A stretch of 39,386 bases of DNA from Actinomycetota bacterium (GCA_005883335.1 VAXM01000020.1:1-39386); one strand, 5' to 3'. Positions 16,382 through 23,528 are shown, numbered from the stretch's first letter. Numbers and translations: made by a program. Notes: a model not told the origin generated them from the sequence alone.

Positions 16382-16387
16382 ACGCTA
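16382..16387 (-). promoter_or_regulatory. -10 element for pstCAB-phoU
   Basis: TAGCGT lies 8 bases upstream of the pstC ATG. The direct repeat at 16414-16432 lies near the expected -35 and upstream, as for activator-dependent Pho promoters. Confidence 0.55.
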
Positions 16388-16413
16388 ACGCCCAGATCGG
16401 CGCGCGAAGCGGG

Positions 16414-16432
16414 CCGTTACCGGACCGTTACC
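16414..16432. promoter_or_regulatory. PHO-box-like direct repeat between pstC and pstS
   Basis: CCGTTACC occurs twice (16414-16421 and 16425-16432) with an exact 11-base period, the helical spacing used by PhoB/PhoP-type regulators. The position between the divergent pst units supports a Pho operator. The half-site GTTACC is close to, not identical with, the GTTCACC of Streptomyces PHO boxes. Confidence 0.6.
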
Positions 16433-16453
16433 AGTCCCACACCTCCTTTCAGC

Positions 16454-16470
16454 CCACGGTCGTCCCGTGG
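16454..16470 (+). promoter_or_regulatory. Hairpin or dyad in the pstS upstream region
   Basis: CCACGG and CCGTGG form a perfect 6-bp stem with a 5-base loop, 45 bases before the pstS start. It could be an operator dyad or a leader hairpin. I see no convincing -10 for pstS; TGAGAT at 16481 is the best weak candidate. Confidence 0.3.
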
Positions 16471-16514
16471 CGCACCAGCCTGAGATCGGAACTGGCAACG
16501 GAGAGGAGAGAAAC

Positions 16515-17528
16515 GTGAAGCGGATGAGCCTCGTAGCCCTGGCCGTGGTGGTCCTTGCGGCCTGGACGGGACTTGCAGGAGCTTCTTCGCAGAAGACATC
16601 GCTGACCGGCGCGGGCAGCACGTTCGTCGCGCCGCTCGTCAGCCAGTGGATCAGCCACTACAGCGCGGCGTCGATCAACTACAGCGGCGTTGGCAGCGGC
16701 GCCGGGATCGCGGCGATCAGCAGCCGCCAGGTCGACTTCGGGGCGAGCGACGCGCCCATGACGCCTGATCAGTTTGCGGGCTGCCACGGTTGCGTCCAGA
16801 TCCCGTGGGCTTTCTCGGCCACGTCGATCCCATACCACGTCAGCGGGGTCGGCTACGGCCTGAAACTGACAGGGCCGATCCTGGCCGACATCTACCTCGG
16901 CCACGTCAAGAAGTGGAACGACAAGCGCATCCAAGCGCTCAACAAGGGCGTGAAGCTGCCGGACGAGAACATCGTCCCGATCTATCGCAGCGACGCGAGC
17001 GGGACGAGCTTCAACTTCTCCGACTATCTCTCGCACGTGAGCAAGGAGTGGAAGAACAAGATCGGAAAGGGCACGCAGCCCGCGTTCCCGTCCGGCGTCG
17101 GGGCGAGAGGAAGCTCGGGCGTCGCCGCCAAGCTCGGCTCGACTCAGGGCGGCATCACCTACGTCGACATCGCGTATGCGTACAAGAACCACTACAGGAT
17201 CGCGAAGATCCAGAACCGCGCCGGCAAGTTCGTCCTGCCGACGATCAAGTCGCTCAGGGCGGCCACCGCTTCGGTCAAGCGGGTGACCCGGAAGGACAAC
17301 GCGATCTCGGTGGTCGACCCGCCGAAGAGCCAGTCGAAGGCGTACCCGATCTGCACGTTCACCTGGGTGATCCTGCCGGTGCAGAGCTCGAAGGCGGCCG
17401 ACCTGAAGAAGTTCGTCGACTGGGCCGTCACGAAGGGCCAGTCATTCGGCCCGAAGCTGCTGTTCCTGCCGCTGCCAAAGGCAGTCCAGGCAGCGGCACG
17501 TCATACGCTCGCCCGGGTCCATTCCTAG
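16515..17528 (+). CDS. pstS: Phosphate-binding protein PstS
   Basis: A 337-residue exported phosphate receptor. I place the start at GTG 16515, because GGAGAGGAG lies 5 bases upstream and the next residues VKRMSLVALAVVVLAAWTG form a signal peptide with LAGASS at the end. Phosphate-binding loops are visible: TGAGSTFVAP, YSGVGSGAGI, DFGASDAPM and YRSDASGTSFNF, which match PstS. No lipobox cysteine is present, so it may be secreted or held by PstCA rather than lipid-anchored. It is divergent from pstCAB-phoU and convergent with the kinase gene; their stop codons overlap. Confidence 0.95.
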   Translation: MKRMSLVALAVVVLAAWTGLAGASSQKTSLTGAGSTFVAPLVSQWISHYSAASINYSGVGSGAGIAAISSRQVDFGASDAPMTPDQFAGCHGCVQIPWAFSATSIPYHVSGVGYGLKLTGPILADIYLGHVKKWNDKRIQALNKGVKLPDENIVPIYRSDASGTSFNFSDYLSHVSKEWKNKIGKGTQPAFPSGVGARGSSGVAAKLGSTQGGITYVDIAYAYKNHYRIAKIQNRAGKFVLPTIKSLRAATASVKRVTRKDNAISVVDPPKSQSKAYPICTFTWVILPVQSSKAADLKKFVDWAVTKGQSFGPKLLFLPLPKAVQAAARHTLARVHS

Positions 17529-18202
17529 GGAAACGAGCAACGAACGTCGAGCCCGCGGTTCTTGGCCCCGCGGGCTTCGACGTGCCCGCCCGCGGTCTCG
17601 ACGACGTGCTTGACGATCGCGAGACCCAGTCCGCTGCCGCGCGTCGTGCGCGCTCGGTCGGAGCGGAAGAAGCGCTCGAAGAGCCGCGGTGCGTCTTCCT
17701 CGGGCACGCCGGCCCCGTCGTCGCTCGCCTCGAGCACGAGGGCCCCGTCCTCGCGACGGAGCGAGAGCGTGCTCGTCGCGCCCTCGCCCGCGTAGCGGAT
17801 CGTGTTTTCGAGCAGGTTCTCGACGATGGTCCGGAGCATGCGCCGGCGCAGCGGGAGGTGCAGCGTCTCGTCCTCGATCCGGAGCTCGAGACGGACGCCC
17901 GCCCGTTCGGCACGCTCGAGGCACTCGTCGACGGCGGCGCGGAGTACGGGAGCAGCCTCGGTCTCGCCCAGCGCGACGACCTCACGCCCTTGCTCCAGCT
18001 CGCTCAGAAAGAGAATGTCGTCGACGAGCTCGGTCATCTCCTCGACCTCGGTGCGCGCGTGCCGGAGCAGCGCGGAGACATCGGCGCCGGGAAGCTCGGC
18101 GGTCTCCAACAGCGTCAGCAGCCGGGCAAGAGGCGTGCGGAGCTCGTGGGAGACGGACGCCGTGAACGCGGCACGGAGCTCTTCGTACTGGTCCCTTGAC
18201 AC
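17525..18202 (-). CDS. PhoR-like histidine kinase lacking a sensor domain
   Basis: A 225-residue kinase that begins directly at the dimerisation/phosphoacceptor domain. It has H-box TASVSHELRTPLARL (His about residue 19), N-box ENLLENTIRYAG, G1 SDDGAGVP, F-box LFERFF and G2 GSGLGLAIVKHV. There is no membrane segment, HAMP or PAS domain, although PhoR-type kinases usually have them. I chose GTG 18202 (GATACT 8 bases upstream); the ORF's extra 22 residues would lie inside the divergent regulator gene. Proximity to pst/phoU and the divergent regulator suggests phosphate signalling, perhaps sensing through PhoU. Confidence 0.85.
   Translation of the reverse strand: MSRDQYEELRAAFTASVSHELRTPLARLLTLLETAELPGADVSALLRHARTEVEEMTELVDDILFLSELEQGREVVALGETEAAPVLRAAVDECLERAERAGVRLELRIEDETLHLPLRRRMLRTIVENLLENTIRYAGEGATSTLSLRREDGALVLEASDDGAGVPEEDAPRLFERFFRSDRARTTRGSGLGLAIVKHVVETAGGHVEARGAKNRGLDVRCSFP
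17545..17582. terminator. Long hairpin after pstS, inside the 3' end of the kinase gene
   Basis: CGTCGAGCCCGCGG (17545-17558) pairs with CCGCGGGCTTCGACG (17568-17582) with a single bulged base and a 9-base loop. It lies 17 bases after the pstS stop and could end pstS transcripts, though there is no T-run. It also encodes part of the kinase C-terminus, so the sequence does double duty. Confidence 0.5.
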
Positions 18203-18208
18203 TAGGGT
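18203..18208 (+). promoter_or_regulatory. -10 element for the response regulator gene
   Basis: TAGGGT lies 10 bases before the GTG at 18219. It starts one base after the first base of the divergent kinase start codon. Confidence 0.45.
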
Positions 18209-18210
18209 TG

Positions 18211-18216
18211 AGTATC
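18211..18216 (-). promoter_or_regulatory. -10 element for the sensorless kinase gene
   Basis: GATACT lies 8 bases before the GTG at 18202. Together with the opposing TAGGGT it occupies almost all of the 16-base intergenic space. Confidence 0.5.
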
Positions 18217-18218
18217 GC

Positions 18219-18914
18219 GTGACCAAGGTTCTGATCGTCGAGGACGACGAGGTGATCGCCGAGGGCATGGCGCAGCATCTCGCAGCGGCGGGGCTCGAGC
18301 CGGTCCGCGTAGGCGGCGGCGAGGTCGGTCTCGCCCGGCTCCGCTACGAGCGGCCCGACGTGCTCGTGCTCGACCTCATGCTCCCGGGCCTCGACGGCTG
18401 GGGCCTGATCGAGACCGCTCGCGCGGAAGGGATCGGCACCCCGATCGTCGTCGTCAGCGCCCGCGGCACCGAGCATGACCGCATCCATGCGCTCCAGATC
18501 GGGGCGGACGACTACATGGTCAAACCGTTCTCGATGAAGGAGCTCGTCGCGCGGGTGCAGGCAGCGGCGCGGCGCGGAGTCCGCGGCTTGGAGGAACAGC
18601 GTGGCGAGGAGCTCGTGATCGAGGAGCTCCGGATCGACCCGCGCTCGGTGCAGGCATTCGTGGGCGGGGAAAACGCGGGCCTGACGCCGACCGAGTTCCG
18701 GCTCCTCTACACGCTCGCCCTCGACATGGGCCGGGTCGCGAGCCGGGACGAGTTGCTGCAGCGAATCTGGGGCCGGCGCGCGACCCACCGCGACCGCACC
18801 GTCGACGTGTGCGTCCGCCGCCTGCGCGAGAAGATCGACCGCCGCGCCCCGCGGCACACATTCATCCAGACGCGTTACGGCGTCGGTTACAAGCTCGAGC
18901 CGGTCCCGAAGTAG
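18219..18914 (+). CDS. OmpR/PhoP-family response regulator
   Basis: A 231-residue two-domain regulator. The receiver has KVLIVEDDE (acid pocket), VLVLDLMLPG (phospho-Asp about residue 51), IVVVSARG (Thr/Ser switch) and MVKPFSMKEL (Lys). The C-terminal winged helix has LTPTEFRLLYTLALDMG, VASRDELLQRIWG and RTVDVCVRRLREKI. I chose GTG 18219; the 370-residue ORF is extended through antisense kinase sequence. It is divergent from the kinase gene and next to the pst cluster, so it is the likely activator at the PHO-box-like repeat (inference). Confidence 0.92.
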   Translation: MTKVLIVEDDEVIAEGMAQHLAAAGLEPVRVGGGEVGLARLRYERPDVLVLDLMLPGLDGWGLIETARAEGIGTPIVVVSARGTEHDRIHALQIGADDYMVKPFSMKELVARVQAAARRGVRGLEEQRGEELVIEELRIDPRSVQAFVGGENAGLTPTEFRLLYTLALDMGRVASRDELLQRIWGRRATHRDRTVDVCVRRLREKIDRRAPRHTFIQTRYGVGYKLEPVPK

Positions 18915-19189
18915 CGTCTGAGCGCGAGCTCCAGAACCAAGCCGGCAAGGAGGGCGGCTCCAGCTGCCCAGAGGAAGTTTCGATCCGCAGTCGACCCGGC
19001 CAGGAGGAAGAAAGCGCCCGGAAGACCTCTGGCCAGCAGCAGCCAAACTGCGCCGGCCCAGTCATGAGATACCCAGACGCGCGCGCGGGCCTTGTCTCTG
19101 ATCCCAAATGCGACGATCGCCACGACGGAAAACGCGACCCACGCTGCCCCGAAGGCGATCAGGATGCCTCGCTCGATCCAGCTGCCCAC
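18887..19189 (-). CDS. Small membrane protein of unknown function
   Basis: A 100-residue protein with three hydrophobic helices: GILIAFGAAWVAFSVVAIVAFG (about 8-29), WAGAVWLLLARGLPGAFFLLAG (about 44-65) and FLWAAGAALLAGLVLELAL (about 72-90), and a basic short C-terminus. No family is recognised. The GTG start shares one base with the stop of the HD gene (TAGTG), so it is translationally coupled to that gene. Its 3' end overlaps the convergent regulator gene by 28 bases, which is long for this window. Confidence 0.65.
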   Translation of the reverse strand: MGSWIERGILIAFGAAWVAFSVVAIVAFGIRDKARARVWVSHDWAGAVWLLLARGLPGAFFLLAGSTADRNFLWAAGAALLAGLVLELALRRYFGTGSSL

Positions 19190-20067
19190 TACTCGAGGCG
19201 ATAGATCGGGACCAGGCTCTTCTCCGCCTCGGTGTCGATCCGGGCAACGACCTCCACGTAGGGCTCCAGCCCGGAGCCGTGCATCTTCGCCTTCAGCAGC
19301 TCGTCGACCTGGTAGAGCCCGGCCGAGTTGTTCATCTTGATCTCGACCAGGACCGCCCGCTCCTTGCCCTCGGAGATCACGACCTCGTCGATCGCCGCCG
19401 CCGAGATCGAGTGGATCGAGACCCGGCCGCGCTCGAACGGGATCCGGGAGCGGCCCTCCTCGATGTCGAGAGCGTCGGCGACGCGGACGACCCCTGCCTC
19501 CACGGTCAGCGGATGGCCCGATTCGCGGTGCGAGGTGATCGCCTGCAGCACCTCGCAGACCACAACGGTCAGCTCGGGCTCCTCGTAGATCCCTTGCAGG
19601 AGCCCGCGGGCCTTCGGTTCGGAGAGGAAGAGGCTCCAGTCCTCGTGCCGGTCGCGGTGCACGGCCATGCCGATGCAGTGCAGCAGCGCGCCGAGGACCA
19701 CCACGACCTCCGCGTCGTCGCGCTCGAGCCCGTAGTCGGCGACCATGGCCGGCTCGACTCCGCGCTTCGCGAGCAGGCGCAGGAGGCGCAGCGCGATGTT
19801 CGCGACGATCTGGATGTGCACCCAGGAGTGGTCGTTGATCCCGAGCCGCTTGACCGCGTTCACGTTCGAGACGTGCCAGTACGCCTTCAGCGCCTCGTCC
19901 TCGCTCACCCGGCCGAGCAGGGCGCGCAGCTTCCGGTTGCGCTGGGCCGGCACGTTGATCCGCATCTGCGCGGTCGCCTCGCTCGGCGACAGGCGCGCTT
20001 CGCGCTCGGCCTCCTCGGAAGCCGGCTCCTCGATCCGCTCACGGAGCTCCTTGTCGAGTTGCGACAC
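19189..20067 (-). CDS. HD-domain phosphohydrolase-like protein
   Basis: A 292-residue protein. An acidic N-terminal helix (ELRERIEEPASEEAEREAR) is followed by the HD fold: NDHSWVHIQIVANIAL (first His), GALLHCIGMAVHRDRHED in place of the HD dyad, ITSHRESGHPLTVEAG, and RVADALDIEEGRSRI (last Asp). The usual LLHDIG reads LLHCIG here, so the metal-binding Asp is Cys. This may be a trait of the subfamily or a loss of hydrolase activity. The C-terminal beta region EIKMNNSAGLYQVDELL looks ligand-binding. It is coupled to a small membrane protein gene. Confidence 0.8.
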   Translation of the reverse strand: MSQLDKELRERIEEPASEEAEREARLSPSEATAQMRINVPAQRNRKLRALLGRVSEDEALKAYWHVSNVNAVKRLGINDHSWVHIQIVANIALRLLRLLAKRGVEPAMVADYGLERDDAEVVVVLGALLHCIGMAVHRDRHEDWSLFLSEPKARGLLQGIYEEPELTVVVCEVLQAITSHRESGHPLTVEAGVVRVADALDIEEGRSRIPFERGRVSIHSISAAAIDEVVISEGKERAVLVEIKMNNSAGLYQVDELLKAKMHGSGLEPYVEVVARIDTEAEKSLVPIYRLE

Positions 20068-20076
20068 AGCTTGGCG

Positions 20077-20082
20077 AGGGTA
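20077..20082 (-). promoter_or_regulatory. -10 element for the HD gene
   Basis: TACCCT lies 9 bases before the GTG at 20067, back-to-back with the HxlR -10. Confidence 0.4.
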
Positions 20083-20083
20083 C

Positions 20084-20089
20084 TACGAT
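20084..20089 (+). promoter_or_regulatory. -10 element for the HxlR gene
   Basis: TACGAT lies 7 bases before the ATG at 20097, one base from the opposing HD-gene -10. Confidence 0.5.
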
Positions 20090-20096
20090 TCAGGCG

Positions 20097-20444
20097 ATGC
20101 GCACGATGGGCGAGATCCACGACTCGGGCTGCTGCTCCGTCGCCGCGTGCGCCGAGATCCTCGGCGCGAAGTGGACAGCCGTTCTCGTGCACGACCTCTC
20201 CGAGGGGCCGCGGAGGTTCACCGAGCTCGAGCACTCCTGTCGCGGGATCAGCCCGCGTACGCTCTCGGAACGGCTGCGCGCCCTCGAGAACGAGGGCATC
20301 GTGGTGCGCCGCAGCTACACCGAGTCGCCGCCGCGGGTCGAGTACGAGCTGACCCAGAAGGGCGATGACCTGCTGCCGATCATCGAGGAGATGCGGCGGT
20401 TCGGGCACGCCTGGCTCGTCGCCGGCGAGACCTCGCTCGTCTAG
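20097..20444 (+). CDS. HxlR-family transcriptional regulator
   Basis: A 115-residue winged-helix protein. GCCSVAACAEILGAKWTAVLVHDL is split by the HxlR-type conserved core EILGAKWT; FTELEHSCRGISPRTLSERLRAL is the recognition helix and YELTQKGDDLLPII the wing and dimer helix. Several cysteines at the N-terminus (CCSVAAC, residues 12-18) resemble redox- or electrophile-sensing HxlR proteins. It is divergent from the HD gene and convergent with the M20 gene (4-base overlap). Target probably the divergent pair or itself. Confidence 0.9.
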   Translation: MRTMGEIHDSGCCSVAACAEILGAKWTAVLVHDLSEGPRRFTELEHSCRGISPRTLSERLRALENEGIVVRRSYTESPPRVEYELTQKGDDLLPIIEEMRRFGHAWLVAGETSLV

Positions 20445-21757
20445 ATCTTCGCGAGCTCTTTGTAGAGCTCTTTCGCCGTCTCGATCCCGAGCGGCACGTA
20501 CTCGGCGAGCAGCCGCTCGTTGGGGGAGTGGATGTTGCTCTCCGGGAGCGCGAACCCCGTGATGATCGTCGGGATGCCCTTGTCCGCGAGCGCCGGGACG
20601 ATCGGCAGCGTCCCGCCGGAGCGGACGAGCAGCGGGCGGCGGCCGAAGGTGCGCTCGAAGGCCTCGAGCCCTCGTTGCACGGCCGGCGCCTCGGGCGGGG
20701 TGAGCCCGGGCGCGGCCGAGGAAAGGCGGGTGAGCTCGAGCTCGGCGCCTTCGGGCGCCGCCGCCCGCAGTAGCTGCTCGAGCGCTGCCGCGATCGTGTC
20801 GACATCCTGGCCCGGCGCGAGCCGGATCGAGAGATTCGCCTCCGCAGTCACCGGCAGCACGGTCTTCTGGAGGACCGGCGAGCCGCCGGCGATCCCGTTC
20901 ACGTCGAGCGCCGGCTCCGCAGTCGTGCGTAGGTAGAAGTCCTCGTCGGCGCGCGGATAGGCGTTGCGCGCGCCCGCCTCGGCGAGCATCTCGGCGCCTG
21001 GGACGAGCTCGGCCCAGGCCGCGATCTCCTCCTCGGTCGGCGGAGTGATCCCGGCGCGGAGGGGCTCCGGTAGAACGCCGTCGCGCGCGAGGACGGCCGT
21101 CAGCATCTCGTTCAGCGCATGGAGCGCGTTCAGCGCGGAGCCGCCGTAGACGCCCGAGTGCAGGTCGCGCGAGCCCGTGCGGACGACGAGGTGGAAGTAG
21201 ACGAGCCCGCGGGTGGCGACGTTGAACTCGGGCACTCCTCGCGAGGTCATGCCGCTGTCGAAGATCACGGCCGCGTCGGCGCCGCGCACGTCGGCGGCGA
21301 GGAAGTCGACTATCTGGTGGCCGCCCGTCTCCTCCTCCGCGTCGCAGGTCACCCGCACGTTCACCGGCAGCTCCCCCGCTGCGGCCAGCTCCGCGGCGGC
21401 CTTGACGAGCACGTAGAGCTGGCCCTTGTCGTCCGCGACCCCGCGCCCGTAAAGCCAGCCGTCCCGTTCCTCGAGCGAGAACGGATCGGACTCCCAGAGC
21501 TCGAGCGGATCCGGCGGCTGCACGTCGACGTGCCCGTAGACGAGCACCGTCGGCGCGGATCCGTTCGACGCCTGCAAGTCGCCGATGATCAGCGGCTGCG
21601 TGTCGGTCGGAACGACCTCGGCCTCGCCGCCGGCGCCGCGCACGAAAGCGGCCAGCCACTCCGCTGCCGCGCGAACGTCGTCCGTATGCGCCGGGTCCGC
21701 GCTCACGCTCGGGATCCGGACCAGCTCGGCGAGTTCGTCGAACCAGGACTCCGCCAC
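20441..21757 (-). CDS. M20-family metallopeptidase (dipeptidase)
   Basis: A 438-residue di-zinc peptidase. Metal and catalytic motifs are in order: VLVYGHVDVQP (His, Asp), YGRGVADDKGQ (bridging Asp), TCDAEEETGG (catalytic Glu and ligand), AAVIFDSGM, and the C-terminal LPESNIHSPNERL (last His). The lid domain starts near DLHSGVYGG, where the His from the lid is present. This is the CNDP/PepV-like dipeptidase group. Leaderless: TAGACT lies 8 bases before GTG 21757. No transporter is next to it. Confidence 0.92.
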   Translation of the reverse strand: MAESWFDELAELVRIPSVSADPAHTDDVRAAAEWLAAFVRGAGGEAEVVPTDTQPLIIGDLQASNGSAPTVLVYGHVDVQPPDPLELWESDPFSLEERDGWLYGRGVADDKGQLYVLVKAAAELAAAGELPVNVRVTCDAEEETGGHQIVDFLAADVRGADAAVIFDSGMTSRGVPEFNVATRGLVYFHLVVRTGSRDLHSGVYGGSALNALHALNEMLTAVLARDGVLPEPLRAGITPPTEEEIAAWAELVPGAEMLAEAGARNAYPRADEDFYLRTTAEPALDVNGIAGGSPVLQKTVLPVTAEANLSIRLAPGQDVDTIAAALEQLLRAAAPEGAELELTRLSSAAPGLTPPEAPAVQRGLEAFERTFGRRPLLVRSGGTLPIVPALADKGIPTIITGFALPESNIHSPNERLLAEYVPLGIETAKELYKELAKI

Positions 21758-21765
21758 GGCGCGCG

Positions 21766-21771
21766 AGTCTA
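21766..21771 (-). promoter_or_regulatory. -10 element for the M20 peptidase
   Basis: TAGACT, 8 bases upstream of GTG 21757. No TTGACA-like -35 is found at the expected distance. Confidence 0.5.
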
Positions 21772-21779
21772 CGGAACCG

Positions 21780-23447
21780 TCAGCGTCTGCGCCCGCGGCT
21801 GACGACGAGGTTCACGCGCGCGTTCGCGGCACTGCTCCAGCCACTGCGTGGTTGCTGCGCGATGACGATCCCGCGGCGGGCGCTCGAGAAGCGCCACGAG
21901 ACGCGGCCGGCGCGGCAGTGCGCGCGACCAAGCACCCGCTTCGCGAGTGCCAACGGACGGTGGACGACCTGCGGAACGACGCACCTGGGCGGCACGACCG
22001 GAGGAGGAGGAGGAGGTGGTGCCGGTGGAGGAGGTGGTGGCGGAGGAGGCGGCGGCGGTGGCGGCGGCGGTGGCGGCGGAGGTGGCGACGGAGGTGGAGG
22101 CGGTGGCGGAGGAGGCGGTGGCGGAGGAGGCGGTGGCGGAGGCGGCGGAGGTGGCGGTGGGCCGCCGACCATCCAAGGCGGCAGCGGCGTGGAGTCGCCC
22201 GCGCGGAACGCGAAGGTCCCGTGCAGTGCCGGCGTCATCCCCTCGCAGTGCTGCACGAACGAGATGCTGAAGGTCCGCACTGTCCCGTCCTCCCACCACG
22301 TCGCGGAGTTGACCGTGAACTGGCCGGTCAGCGTGTTGCAGCCGCGGCCGTTCCCGGAGACGTCCAGCCCGGGGCCGGTGCCGTTGAAGGGGTAACGCGT
22401 TGCGTTCGGATAGGTCCCGGGAGCGAGGATGTCCCCCGCTGCAGGGGCGAAATCTGCGTACCACCAGTCGCCGTTGGCGCCGTCGATGCCGAAGCCGACG
22501 TACTGCCGCGTTCCTCCGATCCCGATGTTGTCGTTGGCGATCGAATACGACCAGTCCCGCCCCTGGCCGATGTAGTCGCCGGGATCGCTGTGCATCGTCA
22601 CGGTGGTTTGCCCGCCGTATGCGAAGCCCTGCAGTGCCGCGTCTCGGTGCGTACCTCCCGAATCAGTGAACCGCAACGTCGCGTAACGGGTGCCCGCGCT
22701 CGCCGGCACGTATCGGACCCAGACCTGGCAACCCGACTGCACCAGCGTCTGGCCCGTACAGTCGTCCTCGCGAATCCTGAAGTCGCCGGGGTTCGTGCCT
22801 GTGAGCGCCACCGCCGTCACGGTCACCGGTGCGTCGAAGGCGCGGAGCGTGACCGGAACGGTCGTCGAGGCGCGGCCCGCGTCGCTCGCCGGCCACCGGA
22901 CCGTCGCGGGTGCGAGCAGCGCCGGGTCGCTCGACGGCTGCTCGCCGACTCGAACCTCGCCGAAGAGCGCCGCCCTGCCGCCCTCGCAATGCTGCTCGTA
23001 GATCAGCCAGAGACGATCGACCGACCCGTTGGGCGCCGAGTGGATGTCCCGCACTTCGAAGAGCCCGCTGTCCTCGTTGCAGCCGCGGCCCGAGCCGGAG
23101 ATGTCGATCCCCGGATGCCCCGCCTCGCGGAACGGCGCCCGCTGTGCGCCGATGTAGTAGCCGGGCGCGAGCACCTGTCCCGGCGGCGCCGCGAAGTCCA
23201 TGTCATACGAGTCGCCGGCTGTGCCTCCCGACACGTAGACGGTGAGGTAGCCGGCAGTGCCGCCGATGCCGATGGCCGAGTTCGAGGGCTGGAAGAGGCG
23301 CTGCGTCCCGCCGCCGATCCAGTCGCCGGGGTCGCTGAACATCGTTGCGAACGTCGTGGGCGCAGCCGCCGCGATGGCAGGCCCCGCGAGCGCGCACGCC
23401 GAAGCCGCGACCACCGCGACGACTAGCCTCCGGAGACTCCCTGCCAT
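21780..23447 (-). CDS. Secreted modular protein: duplicated domain, Ig-like module, polyproline, PASTA
   Basis: A 555-residue exported protein. Signal peptide MAGSLRRLVVAVVAASACALAG; then a module with SDPGDWIGGGTQ, IGIGGTAGYL and SGSGRGCNEDSG; an Ig-like choice-of-anchor-D-type module (TLRAFDAPVTVTAVALTG); a second copy of the first module (SDPGDYIGQGRDW, IGIGGTRQYV, SGNGRGCNTLTG); a Pro tract of about 55 residues; and a C-terminal PASTA-like domain (CVVPQVVHRPLALAKRVLG). PASTA binds peptidoglycan, so the protein probably stretches from the wall. I chose ATG 23447 over the TTG at 23462, though the SD GAGGAGG lies very close to it. Confidence 0.8.
   Translation of the reverse strand: MAGSLRRLVVAVVAASACALAGPAIAAAAPTTFATMFSDPGDWIGGGTQRLFQPSNSAIGIGGTAGYLTVYVSGGTAGDSYDMDFAAPPGQVLAPGYYIGAQRAPFREAGHPGIDISGSGRGCNEDSGLFEVRDIHSAPNGSVDRLWLIYEQHCEGGRAALFGEVRVGEQPSSDPALLAPATVRWPASDAGRASTTVPVTLRAFDAPVTVTAVALTGTNPGDFRIREDDCTGQTLVQSGCQVWVRYVPASAGTRYATLRFTDSGGTHRDAALQGFAYGGQTTVTMHSDPGDYIGQGRDWSYSIANDNIGIGGTRQYVGFGIDGANGDWWYADFAPAAGDILAPGTYPNATRYPFNGTGPGLDVSGNGRGCNTLTGQFTVNSATWWEDGTVRTFSISFVQHCEGMTPALHGTFAFRAGDSTPLPPWMVGGPPPPPPPPPPPPPPPPPPPPPPPPSPPPPPPPPPPPPPPPPPPPPPAPPPPPPPVVPPRCVVPQVVHRPLALAKRVLGRAHCRAGRVSWRFSSARRGIVIAQQPRSGWSSAANARVNLVVSRGRRR
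22000..22163 (+). repeat. (GGN)n low-complexity tract encoding polyproline
   Basis: About 160 bases made almost entirely of GGA, GGT and GGC triplets on the plus strand, which is CCN (Pro) on the coding minus strand. One Ser and one Ala codon interrupt it. It is G-rich on the non-coding strand and prone to slippage and G-quadruplex formation. Confidence 0.9.
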
Positions 23448-23481
23448 TCCCTCCTCAGGCAAAGAGTACTCGGATCCAGGG

Positions 23482-23510
23482 AAAAAGGACGGCGACCGGA
23501 GCCGCCGCCC
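23482..23510 (-). terminator. Rho-independent terminator of the sigma factor gene
   Basis: On the minus strand GGGCGGCG pairs with CGCCGTCC (one G-U), loop of 8 bases, followed directly by TTTTT. It lies about 19 bases after the sigma stop codon. It is the clearest intrinsic terminator in the window and separates the sigma gene from the secreted-protein gene. Confidence 0.75.
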
Positions 23511-23528
23511 TCTCCATGCCTCTCGGTG

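Noticed and set aside
15036-16388. 450-residue plus-strand ORF over pstC
   Set aside because: It is antisense to the certain pstA/pstC genes and rich in Asp/Arg/Gln as expected of a shadow frame.
18196-18201. TTGACA as the -35 of the response regulator
   Set aside because: It is a perfect -35 hexamer, but the base 17 positions downstream falls on the GTG start codon, so no -10 fits at the right distance.
19108-20352. 414-residue plus-strand ORF
   Set aside because: It is antisense to the HD gene and then runs into HxlR in another frame; no recognisable domain.
22000-22163. CRISPR or tandem repeat array
   Set aside because: The repeats are in-frame proline codons inside a gene; there are no spacers or cas genes.
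21862-22395. Poly-Gly plus-strand ORF resembling a glycine-rich PE-PGRS or silk-like protein
   Set aside because: It is the complement of the polyproline tract of a well-supported minus-strand gene that has a signal peptide and domains.
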